Origin: Falsibacillus pallidus
Lineage (GTDB): Bacteria > Bacillota > Bacilli > Bacillales > DSM-25281
Assembly: GCF_003350505.1 (NCBI RefSeq)
Contig: NZ_QQAY01000003.1
Coordinates: 372,001 to 436,000, forward strand
Direction of reading: 5' to 3'
DNA length: 64,000 nt
Both the position numbers and the translations under genes were made by a program. A model generated the notes under the pieces. The model made no database searches. It saw only the letters and a program-made list of their open reading frames with translations, and had not been told where the DNA came from. Within the stretch, counting starts at the first letter, position 1, and every line of letters starts with the position of its first letter. Positions 56,711 to 64,000 of this stretch are shown piece by piece.

Positions 56711-57194
56711 AATCCAATAAGATCCCCCTGTTTTTCAACATTTCCAAGGACAATGGCAGCACCCTGTCTTTCATGTTGAAACTATAGGATTCTTTTTGTG
56801 AGTGGTCCAATATATTACCAGAAATCAGGACAGGTCCCCTTGTCTCCATATAATCATCCTTTTCATGAATCGTTTCGATTTCAGCGAAAAAGATGGCTTT
56901 GACAAATTGTTTATCGGATTCTGTGATTTCCACCTTGTACTCTCCTACATATGTAAGGAACCCGATTATTCCGCCTGTTTCTTCATAGACTTCTCTTATT
57001 GCGGCGTCTTCTATTGTTTCACCAGCCTCTTGCTTTCCGCCCGGGAATTCCAATCCCCTTTTCGGGTGATTCGTCAGCAGCCACTCCCCATTAAATCGAC
57101 TGATGACAAAAACGTGGCTTGCACTTTCATTAAAACAATCTCTTTCGAAACACAGACTTACAGTATTTCCATTCTGATCTAGAAATTTTTCCAT
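56709..57194 (-). CDS. ytkD: YtkD, Nudix nucleoside triphosphate diphosphatase
   Basis: 161 residues with the Nudix box GGKQEAGETIEDAAIREVYEE-like pattern (EAGETIEDAAIREVYEETGG, about 50-70). B. subtilis YtkD hydrolyses 8-oxo-dGTP and acts as antimutator. ATG 57194; site AAGGGAAA is 12 nt away. Confidence 0.9.
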   Translation of the reverse strand: MEKFLDQNGNTVSLCFERDCFNESASHVFVISRFNGEWLLTNHPKRGLEFPGGKQEAGETIEDAAIREVYEETGGIIGFLTYVGEYKVEITESDKQFVKAIFFAEIETIHEKDDYMETRGPVLISGNILDHSQKESYSFNMKDRVLPLSLEMLKNRGILLD

Positions 57195-57334
57195 TATTTA
57201 GCTACCAATTTCCCTTTCTTAGTATGCTATCCTTATGAATGAACTGGGTATAAAGGATGAAATATCCTTTTTATGAAACATTTTACCAATCCGTTCGTAA
57301 AGAGGTATGGATCAATAAAAAGGAGTTGTTCATT

Positions 57335-58219
57335 TTGAAAATAATCACTTCGGCCATCCTGGTGCTGCTGCTTGCATTTTCACTGGCAGCGTGCAATCAA
57401 ACGGCCAAACAAGTGGATTCCGGAAAAAGGGAATCCTCAGAAAAAGATTCTAAAAGTACTTTAACACTAGAACAAGTTTTTGAAAAATCATTAGATGCTT
57501 CAAAAGACGTAAAAAGTCTCTCCGCTGTAATGGATTTAAAGCAGCACATGGAAAGCAGCCAACAATCAGCTCCAATTCAAACGGTTTCTCATATTGAAAT
57601 GGAAATGGTTCAAGAACCATTGTCCCTACACCAAAAAATGAAAATGGAAATGGGAGATGCATCTGGTGAAGCAGGCAGTAATGCACTCCAAAATTATGAG
57701 ACGGAGTCCTATTTAACAAAAGATGGATTTTTCATGTTTGACCCAACGCAGCAAAAATGGATGAAGATGCCGAAAGAATTCTCAGATCAGATCATGCAAA
57801 TGTCTGATTATCAAACAAATCCAGGGGAAGAATTGAAGAAGCTGAAACAGTACGCAGATGATTTTTCATTTGAACAGGATGATAAACACTTCATTTTAAA
57901 ATTGAAGGCTTCCGGAGATAAATTCGACCAATTATTAAAGGATTCCATGAATCAAATGATGCCGGAACAATTGAAGGAAAATGAAGGAATGCTCAAAAAT
58001 ATCAAGTTCAATGGAGCAAATTACGAAATCCTGATAAATAAAGAAACGTTCCTGACAGATGCTTTGAACATGACAACAGATATCGAAATGAAAGTTGACG
58101 ATACTCAATCCATCCAAATGAAACAAGAAATGAAAGGGACTTATTCAGATTACAATAAAAATTTGAACATCACAGTCCCGCAGGATATCCTGGATAATGC
58201 ACAGGAAGTGAATTTCTAA
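57335..58219 (+). CDS. Lipoprotein, DUF6612-like
   Basis: 294 residues from TTG 57335 (AAAAAGGAG 8-9 nt upstream). Hydrophobic core ILVLLLAFSLAAC with lipid Cys about residue 20. Mature part is charged, Met-rich, with MDLKQHMES and TDIEMKVDD strands that recall the LolA/DUF6612-type lipoprotein fold. Role unknown. An upstream open stretch to 57257 lacks a start signal and would bury the signal peptide. Confidence 0.85.
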   Translation: MKIITSAILVLLLAFSLAACNQTAKQVDSGKRESSEKDSKSTLTLEQVFEKSLDASKDVKSLSAVMDLKQHMESSQQSAPIQTVSHIEMEMVQEPLSLHQKMKMEMGDASGEAGSNALQNYETESYLTKDGFFMFDPTQQKWMKMPKEFSDQIMQMSDYQTNPGEELKKLKQYADDFSFEQDDKHFILKLKASGDKFDQLLKDSMNQMMPEQLKENEGMLKNIKFNGANYEILINKETFLTDALNMTTDIEMKVDDTQSIQMKQEMKGTYSDYNKNLNITVPQDILDNAQEVNF

Positions 58220-58235
58220 TAATTCAGAACAAATA

Positions 58236-58274
58236 AAAGAGCGGACGCTTCCGGCAGCAGCGTCCGCTTCTTTG
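58236..58274. terminator. Bidirectional terminator
   Basis: AGCGGACGCTtcCGGCAGcAGCGTCCGCTTCTTTG. Confidence 0.85.
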
Positions 58275-58276
58275 TT

Positions 58277-58615
58277 TTATTCCTCATCCTTTGTAGGGGT
58301 GGCTTCTAATATCCCCATGGAATCTATGTGAGTGCGTGCTTCTTCATCGCCAAGATCATGTATCATTTGGTAAATCTGCTGAAGGTTTCGATCATATGCG
58401 TCATTTTCACGATCATAGTGGTACTGGATGTATGGAACATGGGACCTGAGAAACCCTTGCCACCCGGTTGAATAATTCGAATCAAAAATCTCCCTCAACT
58501 GTGTGATTTCTTCGTCTGTTGCCTCAATTTTAAAATTCCATGGAGAATCAGTGGCACTGGAGGAAATCTCCCCGCTCCCCACTTCGATGTAATACGTCTT
58601 CTTTTCTTCACTCAT
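58277..58615 (-). CDS. Conserved Bacillus protein of unknown function
   Basis: 112 residues starting MSEEKKTYYIEVGSGEISSS. Acidic, soluble, ends MGILEATPTKDEE. ATG 58615 follows AAGGTGG; the open frame extends 29 codons further without a start signal. Databases often label relatives hydrolase, but I see no catalytic motif. It lies 100 nt after the holin-like ytkC on the same strand. Confidence 0.78.
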   Translation of the reverse strand: MSEEKKTYYIEVGSGEISSSATDSPWNFKIEATDEEITQLREIFDSNYSTGWQGFLRSHVPYIQYHYDRENDAYDRNLQQIYQMIHDLGDEEARTHIDSMGILEATPTKDEE

Positions 58616-58718
58616 CAGTTCTTCCACCTTCCGAGGGTTATATCTTTCGTTTCCCACAAAGACAAAAAAATTATACCCCGGATTACTGAGGAGTGAATTC
58701 AACCCCGACGGATATGTC

Positions 58719-59123
58719 CTATTCCTTTTTGTTTTTCTTTTTCAACATTTCAATTTTGTCTTTAATGAAGTCTGGCAGCGGCAAGCCTGCTCTCCCTGCA
58801 TTCTCCAGAATGGAGATGATTTCATTGCAGAGATAGAAGAGGATGGTCGCATCTCGGAGGAGGTCATTTGTCTTCAGGATCAAATCAAGGAAATGTGCTG
58901 CAGCTACAATGCTAAAAATGATGATTTTCTTAAGGATGCCTTTAAAACCGGCCGAACTGGAAAGTCTTCCTTCAATGGCTGAGGCAACAAGTCCTGTTAA
59001 ATAATCAATGGCAATAGCGCATAAAAGAGTCAATATCAATGGATTCCATGCCCCTAAAAATGTGGATGTAAAAACTCCCCCGGCCAATGCCAGAATTGGT
59101 ATCATGGTTTTCAATGCAAACAA
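58719..59123 (-). CDS. ytkC: YtkC, holin family (TcdE/phi-like) membrane protein
   Basis: 134 residues with three to four membrane segments (LALAGGVFTSTFLG, LTLLCAIAIDYLTGLVAS, IFSIVAAAHFLDLI, ATILFYLCNEIISILENAG), the YLTGLVAS and NEIISILEN motifs of Bacteriophage_holin_4, and a basic tail KKKNKKE. Proposed to permeabilise the membrane; here no endolysin lies next to it. TTG 59123 is taken as start (AGGAG 7 nt upstream). Confidence 0.85.
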   Translation of the reverse strand: MFALKTMIPILALAGGVFTSTFLGAWNPLILTLLCAIAIDYLTGLVASAIEGRLSSSAGFKGILKKIIIFSIVAAAHFLDLILKTNDLLRDATILFYLCNEIISILENAGRAGLPLPDFIKDKIEMLKKKNKKE

Positions 59124-59284
59124 CCGCCTTCTCCTGCTTCAAAAGATTAATTTATTCCTAACAGGGTATATATAATATATAAAATCTAAATAAATACTCC
59201 TTACATAGTATGTTGGAAGAACAAAAACGGCTAGATAATTTGTCCCCTAAATATAGACCTAATTTACAGAAAGGAAGTTTGAAA

Positions 59285-59536
59285 ATGAGGTTAGTTGATG
59301 AACTGTTTGCAATGTATAGAGATCGGCTTTCTGGCGATGAAGAAGATTTGGATACAATTACATTTACTGTTCTTGAACATTTTGACCGTGAAGAGCTGAT
59401 GTCGATTGTCAAAGATATGAGAGACGATGAATTAGAATATTTCATCCGGCAATATTTACTGGAGACGCTGAAGGAAAAATTCGCGCGCAAAGAAGGTAAA
59501 AGCATAGATCCCAACTACATCAGGCATCTTCATTAA
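59285..59536 (+). CDS. DUF6154 family protein
   Basis: 83 residues, begins MRLVDELFAMYRDRLSGDEE, acidic and helical. ATG 59285 follows AAAGGAAG (8 nt). The frame is open 25 codons upstream to 59210 but without a site. Unknown function; conserved in Bacillus by recollection. Confidence 0.8.
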   Translation: MRLVDELFAMYRDRLSGDEEDLDTITFTVLEHFDREELMSIVKDMRDDELEYFIRQYLLETLKEKFARKEGKSIDPNYIRHLH

Positions 59537-59553
59537 AAATCAGTCGATAATTC

Positions 59554-59612
59554 CAAAAAAAAATCCGCAGACATCCAGGTCATCCTCAATGTCTGCGGGA
59601 ATTATTTTTATA
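59554..59612. terminator. Bidirectional terminator
   Basis: CCGCAGACAT and ATGTCTGCGG arms with A/T runs on each side. Confidence 0.85.
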
Positions 59613-59618
59613 AGTTTT

Positions 59619-59804
59619 TCAAGCCTTTACATCAACTGAGATTCCTTTATAGGGATGTGGTGATGAAGCGGCTGGCGGCGCCATCTTCTGCAGCATGACT
59701 GCAGCTTGAGCTGTTTCAGTCGTCATTTGGCTTTTCAGCAAGTTCAGATTTAGCGTATGCCTCAATTCCGATACTTGGGCACCCATCATGGAAGACAAAG
59801 TCAT
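59619..59804 (-). CDS. YjfB-like putative motility protein
   Basis: 61 residues: MTLSSMMGAQVSELRHTLN, then helices and a Pro-rich stretch MAPPAASSPHP, matching the YjfB_motility family (PF14070). ATG 59804 follows AAGGAGGGG; the open frame extends 10 codons over that site. Confidence 0.85.
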   Translation of the reverse strand: MTLSSMMGAQVSELRHTLNLNLLKSQMTTETAQAAVMLQKMAPPAASSPHPYKGISVDVKA

Positions 59805-59943
59805 TGTATCCCCTCCTTCTTTCAATAGTATCAAATTTTATTTGAAAAAGGTGGAATTTGTTGAAAATGATAGAAATTACTGTAGCAATATTAATGAGTC
59901 ATGATAAACTTAGAGCCAGATAAATAACAGGAGGCAATTTAAA

Positions 59944-60174
59944 ATGAATGGATTAGTCATAACTATGATTGTCATTGCAGTTATCATTGTTATCATCGTT
60001 CTTCTTCTGGCTGTAGTGACCACATCAAAAGCCTATAAATATCAGCATACAGTAGACCCCATAACCGAAAAGCCAGAGGCAAAAAGCGACGAAAACAGCA
60101 TAGCGGACCTGGATGAAGAAGAAATAGAAGAAAAAGAACATATTCAGGATGAAGAAAGAAAAGATCCGTCCTAA
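59944..60174 (+). CDS. ytzI: YtzI, single-pass membrane protein
   Basis: 76 residues: N-terminal membrane helix (LVITMIVIAVIIVIIVLLLAVV, about 4-25), then an acidic Glu/Lys-rich tail. Unknown function. ATG 59944 follows ACAGGAGGC. The stop codon is inside a shared terminator. Confidence 0.82.
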   Translation: MNGLVITMIVIAVIIVIIVLLLAVVTTSKAYKYQHTVDPITEKPEAKSDENSIADLDEEEIEEKEHIQDEERKDPS

Positions 60175-60196
60175 AAATGGACGGATCTTTTTTGTG
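60158..60196. terminator. Bidirectional terminator
   Basis: AAGATCCGTCC, 7-nt loop, GGACGGATCTTTTTTG between ytzI and luxS. Confidence 0.9.
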
Positions 60197-60206
60197 TCTT
60201 TGAATA

Positions 60207-60680
60207 TTAAGCAAATACTTGCTTCAAGTCTTCTTTGCTTTGGTCCAGCCAGAAACGCATCAAGCGTTTAGCACCTTCAAGGTCATGAAGCTTCGCTTGG
60301 CCGCACTGTTTTTCATTTGCAGCAGGAATCTCAGTGATTTCTACCGCTTCTTTCATTGTGGATTCCATTAAGTCAATGATATCTTCTACAGAAGGCTCAC
60401 CGCTTACCACTAAATAGTAGCCTGTTTGGCAGCCCATTGGAGAGATATCGATAATATCGAAATGATCATATTGATCTGCATATTTACGAATGTTAAATGC
60501 CAATAAATGTTCGAGTGTATGGATAGCATCCGGTTTCATTGCCTGCTTATTCGGCTGGCAGAATCGAATATCAAATTTATTTACAACTCCATCTGTTCCA
60601 ACTTTATGGACACCGCAATGACGGACGTAAGGTGCTTTAACAGCATTATGGTCTAATTCAAAACTTTCTACTGAAGGCAT
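60207..60680 (-). CDS. luxS: S-ribosylhomocysteine lyase LuxS
   Basis: 157 residues. Cleaves S-ribosylhomocysteine to homocysteine and the AI-2 precursor, part of the activated methyl cycle. Metal ligands His in [10 protein letters not shown] (about residues 54-58) and Cys in GCQTGYYLV (about 126); catalytic Cys in HCGVHK (about 24). ATG 60680 follows AAGGGAGTGG; a GTG 9 nt upstream overlaps that site. Confidence 0.97.
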   Translation of the reverse strand: MPSVESFELDHNAVKAPYVRHCGVHKVGTDGVVNKFDIRFCQPNKQAMKPDAIHTLEHLLAFNIRKYADQYDHFDIIDISPMGCQTGYYLVVSGEPSVEDIIDLMESTMKEAVEITEIPAANEKQCGQAKLHDLEGAKRLMRFWLDQSKEDLKQVFA

Positions 60681-60823
60681 TAATTCCACTCCCTTATTTG
60701 ATAATCATTCGAATACATTATAACATACCTTTAATTCCTAGTATATTTATATGAATTATCGAATTTTAACGTTCATACTTTCCATGGTATACTTAAGGCT
60801 AGTGAAGGAGACGAAATTCGCTT

Positions 60824-61069
60824 ATGAAATTTCTATTTGTAAAGCTCATTCGATTTTATCAAAAATTCATATCACCCATTAAACCGCCTTCATGCAGATT
60901 TCATCCAACGTGCTCACATTATGGTCTTGAAGCCGTTCAGCGCTTCGGAGCGCTAAAAGGCGGATGGCTTACCATCAAAAGAATCGGCAAGTGCCACCCA
61001 TTTCATCCCGGTGGATTTGACGATGTTCCCAATAAATGGCCTGGTTTCTTTAAAAGCAAGAGAGATTAA
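60824..61069 (+). CDS. yidD: Membrane protein insertion efficiency factor YidD
   Basis: 81 residues, whole-family motif [18 protein letters not shown] (about 20-37), [17 protein letters not shown] (about 55). Helps insertion of membrane proteins beside YidC. ATG 60824 follows AAGGAGACG. B. subtilis ytjA. Confidence 0.95.
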   Translation: MKFLFVKLIRFYQKFISPIKPPSCRFHPTCSHYGLEAVQRFGALKGGWLTIKRIGKCHPFHPGGFDDVPNKWPGFFKSKRD

Positions 61070-61088
61070 ACTCTTGCTTTTTTATTTT
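61053..61088 (+). terminator. Terminator after yidD
   Basis: AAAGCAAGAG, 6-nt loop, CTCTTGCTTTTTTATTTT. Confidence 0.9.
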
Positions 61089-61112
61089 GCTTTATGTAAG
61101 ATAATCTTTGTT

Positions 61113-61164
61113 AAATCGGAATGATTCTTATTTTACAGCTTATAAATCGAAATGCTTACGTTTT
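61113..61164 (+). promoter_or_regulatory. Two tandem Zur-like boxes upstream of the zinc-binding lipoprotein gene
   Basis: AAATCGGAATGATTCTTATT (61113-61132) and AAATCGAAATGCTTACGTTT (61144-61163), offset 31 bp. Aligned to the B. subtilis Zur pattern AAATCGTAATNATTACGATTT they match about 16 and 17 of 20 fixed positions by my count. Zinc-dependent repression of the downstream gene is likely. Confidence 0.55.
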
Positions 61165-61188
61165 AAGAAGAAAGGAGAAACACACCTC

Positions 61189-62118
61189 GTGCGTATTATA
61201 CACTCATTGATTGCAGTTCTATTAGTGATCGCTTTAGCTGCCTGCGGCAATTCCGAATCAGATCAAAAAAGCAGCCATAATAAGTTGAACATCTATACAA
61301 CTGTTTACCCTATAGAAGAATTCACTCAAAAAATCGGAGGAAAATATGTATCCGTCCATACCATTTATCCACCGGGCTCCGATGAGCATACATTTGAACC
61401 TTCCCAGAAAGACATGATGGATCTGGCAGACTCTGACATGCTTTTTTATGTAGGATTAGGTTTGGAGGGTTTCGTTAATAAGTCGGAACAGACATTAAAA
61501 AACGAGAATGTAAAACTGATTCCTCTTGGCAGCAAAATAAAAATAGACAAATCAGCGGCACATTCAAATGACGATGGACATCAACATGGTGATATCAACC
61601 CTCATATCTGGCTCGATCCGGTATATGCAAAAGAAATGGCCAAACAAATCGAAATTTCTTTGGCTAAAGAAATGCCATCCCATAAAGATGAATTCCAAAA
61701 AAATTATGATAACCTAGCATCAGACCTGGATGACCTGAATCAAAAATTCAAAGAGATGGCAGACTCTGCCCCACAAAAAAAATTCATCGTTTCACATGCG
61801 GCCTACAGCTATTGGGAAACAAGATATGGATTGGAGCAAATATCGGTTGCTGGCATTTCAACTTCTGATGAACCATCTCAAAAAGAATTAAAAAACATTG
61901 TAGACTTGGCAAAGAAAGAGAATATTAACTACATTCTTTTTGAACAGAACGTGCCATCCAAATTAACAGATGTAGTAAAAGATGAGGTTGGAGCCCAAGC
62001 CCTGACACTGCATAATCTGGCAGTCTTAAATCAAAAAAACATAAAAAACCACGATGATTACTTCAGCTTGATGAATCATAACATCGAAACATTAAAAACA
62101 GCCCTTAACAGCAAATAA
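61189..62118 (+). CDS. Zinc/metal ABC substrate-binding lipoprotein (ZnuA/AdcA type)
   Basis: 309 residues from GTG 61189 (AAAGGAG 11 nt upstream). Lipid signal HSLIAVLLVIALAAC with lipid Cys about residue 19. Cluster A-1 binding protein: His in DEHTFEPS (about 64), an acidic His-rich loop SAAHSNDDGHQHGDINPH (about 121-140), His in IVSHAAY (about 205) and YILFEQNVPS near the C-terminus. No permease or ATPase gene is adjacent, so it must use a transporter encoded elsewhere. Confidence 0.9.
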   Translation: MRIIHSLIAVLLVIALAACGNSESDQKSSHNKLNIYTTVYPIEEFTQKIGGKYVSVHTIYPPGSDEHTFEPSQKDMMDLADSDMLFYVGLGLEGFVNKSEQTLKNENVKLIPLGSKIKIDKSAAHSNDDGHQHGDINPHIWLDPVYAKEMAKQIEISLAKEMPSHKDEFQKNYDNLASDLDDLNQKFKEMADSAPQKKFIVSHAAYSYWETRYGLEQISVAGISTSDEPSQKELKNIVDLAKKENINYILFEQNVPSKLTDVVKDEVGAQALTLHNLAVLNQKNIKNHDDYFSLMNHNIETLKTALNSK

Positions 62119-62125
62119 CCTTCCT

Positions 62126-62164
62126 AAAAGCAGTGCGGATCATATTTCCGCACTGCTTTTTTGT
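62126..62164 (+). terminator. Terminator
   Basis: AAAAGCAGTGCGGA, loop, TCCGCACTGCTTTTTTG. Confidence 0.9.
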
Positions 62165-62245
62165 GCCTCAATTAAAAACAATGAATAGTTGCAGGAAATA
62201 TGTGGACAATAAGGAAAAACTGATAGTTAAAAAGGAGTAAGCAAA

Positions 62246-63601
62246 ATGGACGACTTGACTTTGGCCAGATCTTTATTCGGCACAACCATGGCCTTTCATA
62301 TTATTTTTGCAACATTGGGTGTAGCCATTCCGATGATGGTCCTCGTAGCGGAAATACTCTATCAACGGACCAATAACAGGGAATATGTCATTATGGGAAA
62401 AAGATGGACACGGGCTTTCGCGGTTCTTTTAGGGATCGGAATTCCAACCGGGACGATCGCAGGAGTCCAGCTTTCCCTCTTATGGCCGGGCTTCATGGAA
62501 GTCATCGGGCGTGTCATGGCCCTGCCTTTCCAAATCGAGATGTATGCCTTTTTCGTTGAAGCCCTGTTCATGTCCATCTATGTCTACGCCGCAAACCGCA
62601 TAGCCCCTTGGATGCGAATAGCAAGCCTTATCCTTGTGGCAATTGGAGGATTGGCATCCGCTGTATTGATCACGAATGTCCATGCATTTGAAGGGACGCC
62701 TGCCGGTTTTAGGATCAGCGGCGGAAAAATTGTGGACGTCGATCCATGGAAAGCATTTTTTAATCCAAGCTTTTTAGTGACTGCCGGACATGTGGCTCTA
62801 TCAGCCTATGTGACTGGAGCATTTACTATTGCATGTGTCTCAGCCTTTAAAATGCTGAAGAATGAGTACGGATCAAAAGTCTATAAATTCCACCAAAGAG
62901 CTTTGACCCTTTGTTTATTTACGGGAGGAATCTTTGCACTGTTGACTGCTTTGAACGGACATGAATCTGCTCAGAAGCTGCATGAATACCAGCCAGAAAA
63001 ACTGGCAGCCGCTGAAGGGCTTTTTGAAACACAGACGCATGCACCTCTAGCGATCGGGGGATTCACTGACCGTAAAACGGAAGAAGTGAAGTTTGCCATT
63101 GAGGTTCCGTGGGCTTTGAGTTTCCTCGCTGGAAACAGCTTTGATACCGAGGTGAAAGGGCTGAATGACTTCCCGGAGGAATTCTGGCCGCCGTTGTTCA
63201 TCCATACCTTATTTAACATCATGGTGGGAATCGGAAGCCTATTAATCTTAATTGGTTTGGCAGCATTTATCTGGACCAGGATATTAAAGAAAGATCGGTT
63301 CCCTAAATGGAGCCTTTGGCTTTTTGTCTTGTCCGGCCCGTTAGCCATCCTCGGAATCGAGTCAGGATGGATCTTTGCGTGCACCGGCAGGCAGCCATGG
63401 ACCATTTATCATATTCTGACCACGGCTGACTCCGTTACATCGTCAGGCAACATCGGGATTCTGTTCGTTCTCTTTACTGGGATGTATATATTCCTGAGTG
63501 TCGTAGTCGTGCTTGTATTGCTGTACTACTTTAAAAAGAACCCGGCCATCAAGGACTTGGAAAAAGACGATTCATCAAATGATGTATCCATTTACACATA
63601 A
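62246..63601 (+). CDS. ythA: Cytochrome bd-type quinol oxidase subunit I
   Basis: 451 residues, about nine membrane segments. Haem ligands: His in MAFHIIFA (about residue 18), His in AGHVALSAYV (about 181) and the Glu region QIEMYAFFVEALF (about 92-104). Q-loop is short, as in the YthA/CIO type. Passes electrons from menaquinol to oxygen. ATG 62246 follows AAAGGAG. Followed by subunit II after 12 nt. Confidence 0.93.
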   Translation: MDDLTLARSLFGTTMAFHIIFATLGVAIPMMVLVAEILYQRTNNREYVIMGKRWTRAFAVLLGIGIPTGTIAGVQLSLLWPGFMEVIGRVMALPFQIEMYAFFVEALFMSIYVYAANRIAPWMRIASLILVAIGGLASAVLITNVHAFEGTPAGFRISGGKIVDVDPWKAFFNPSFLVTAGHVALSAYVTGAFTIACVSAFKMLKNEYGSKVYKFHQRALTLCLFTGGIFALLTALNGHESAQKLHEYQPEKLAAAEGLFETQTHAPLAIGGFTDRKTEEVKFAIEVPWALSFLAGNSFDTEVKGLNDFPEEFWPPLFIHTLFNIMVGIGSLLILIGLAAFIWTRILKKDRFPKWSLWLFVLSGPLAILGIESGWIFACTGRQPWTIYHILTTADSVTSSGNIGILFVLFTGMYIFLSVVVVLVLLYYFKKNPAIKDLEKDDSSNDVSIYT

Positions 63602-63613
63602 GGAGGGATTCTG

Positions 63614-64000
63614 ATGGGGAGTGCATTAATTGCGATAACCATCCTATGGGGATTTGTCTTTATCTATGCCGTCATGGCCACCATGGACTTCGGTGCCGGA
63701 TTCTGGTCGATGATCTATTATAATCGGGATAAAACGAAAGCCACCAATATTGCCAACCGGTACTTGTCACCGACTTGGGAAGTGACGAATGTCTTCATCG
63801 TAGCCATCGTGGTGGCAATCTACAGCCTCTTCCCTGGTGCAGCTTATACATTGGGGACAGTCCTGCTCATTCCGGGAAGCATGATCCTTCTACTTCTGAC
63901 CATACGAAGCGCATTTTTAGTCTTTTCCCACGTGGCGGATCACTATCGAAAAATGCTTACTTATATTTCGGGTATTTCAGGGATCCTCATACCCGCTTTA
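63614..64000 (+). CDS. ythB: Cytochrome bd-type oxidase subunit II, cut by right edge
   Basis: First 129 codons, no stop before the edge. Begins MGSALIAITILWGFVFIYAV and contains MDFGAGFWSMIYY (about 24-36), the start of a CydB-like protein with several membrane helices. ATG 63614 has AAGGAGGG 7 nt upstream; overlaps the operon of ythA. Confidence 0.93.
   Translation, partial: MGSALIAITILWGFVFIYAVMATMDFGAGFWSMIYYNRDKTKATNIANRYLSPTWEVTNVFIVAIVVAIYSLFPGAAYTLGTVLLIPGSMILLLLTIRSAFLVFSHVADHYRKMLTYISGISGILIPAL

Overview
The window looks like a chromosomal segment of a low-GC, endospore-forming Bacillaceae species. Gene content and order follow the ytx-to-yth part of the Bacillus subtilis map: ytxJHG, murC, sftA, ytpRQP, ytoP, ytzB, ytnP, trmB, ytzH, ytmP, amyX, ytlRQP, ytkP, pepV, ytzE, ytzG, ytgP, ytfP, cse60, ytwF, leuS, ytzC, ytqAB, ytpBA, ytoA, asnB, metK, pckA, ytmBA, ytlACD, ytkD, ytkC, ytzI, luxS, yidD, ythAB. 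Sporulation-linked genes (cse60, ytpB), Shine-Dalgarno sites rich in GGAGG, frequent TTG/GTG starts, a T-box and an S-box all fit Bacillales. I cannot name the species. No tRNA, rRNA, insertion sequence, prophage or CRISPR array was seen.

Layout. 0-4.6 kb: the C-terminal end of an FtsA/PilM-like protein, the ytxGHJ stress cluster with a sigma-B-like promoter, an M29 aminopeptidase and murC. 4.7-14 kb: a nicotinate phosphoribosyltransferase coupled to an unknown gene, the DNA translocase sftA, ytpPQR with a PTS-IIC-like membrane protein, a lipoprotein and a DUF84 phosphatase. 14-23 kb: peptidase, lactonase, trmB, amyX and the ytlPQR operon, in which ytlP carries an in-frame TGA. 23-36 kb: cysteine synthase, D-amino-acid transaminase, pepV, ytzE, ytgP, ytfP, cse60, two MFS transporters and leuS with a leucine T-box. 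37.4-38.2 kb: a repeat-dense intergenic spacer. 38-46 kb: ytqAB, a flavin monooxygenase, an InhA-type secreted protease and ytpAB (terpenoid/bacilysocin). 46-53 kb: ytoA, asnB, metK with a SAM-I riboswitch, pckA with a CcpN-like box, ytmBA. 54-64 kb: the ytlACD ABC importer, ytkD, lipoproteins, the ytkC holin-like protein, luxS, yidD, an orphan zinc-binding protein gene with two Zur-like boxes, and cytochrome bd genes (the second is cut by the right edge).

Most of the window is ordinary housekeeping DNA. The best candidates for something undescribed are non-coding: (i) a discrete element made of six 21-bp units, seen three times with conserved ends; (ii) a 113-bp imperfect palindrome seen twice at 96% identity; (iii) a nested hairpin between the metK riboswitch and the metK ribosome binding site. 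The in-frame TGA replacing a probable Trp codon in ytlP and the unknown gene coupled to the nicotinate phosphoribosyltransferase are the most interesting coding observations. No complete novel multi-gene system (defence, secretion or biosynthetic) was found.
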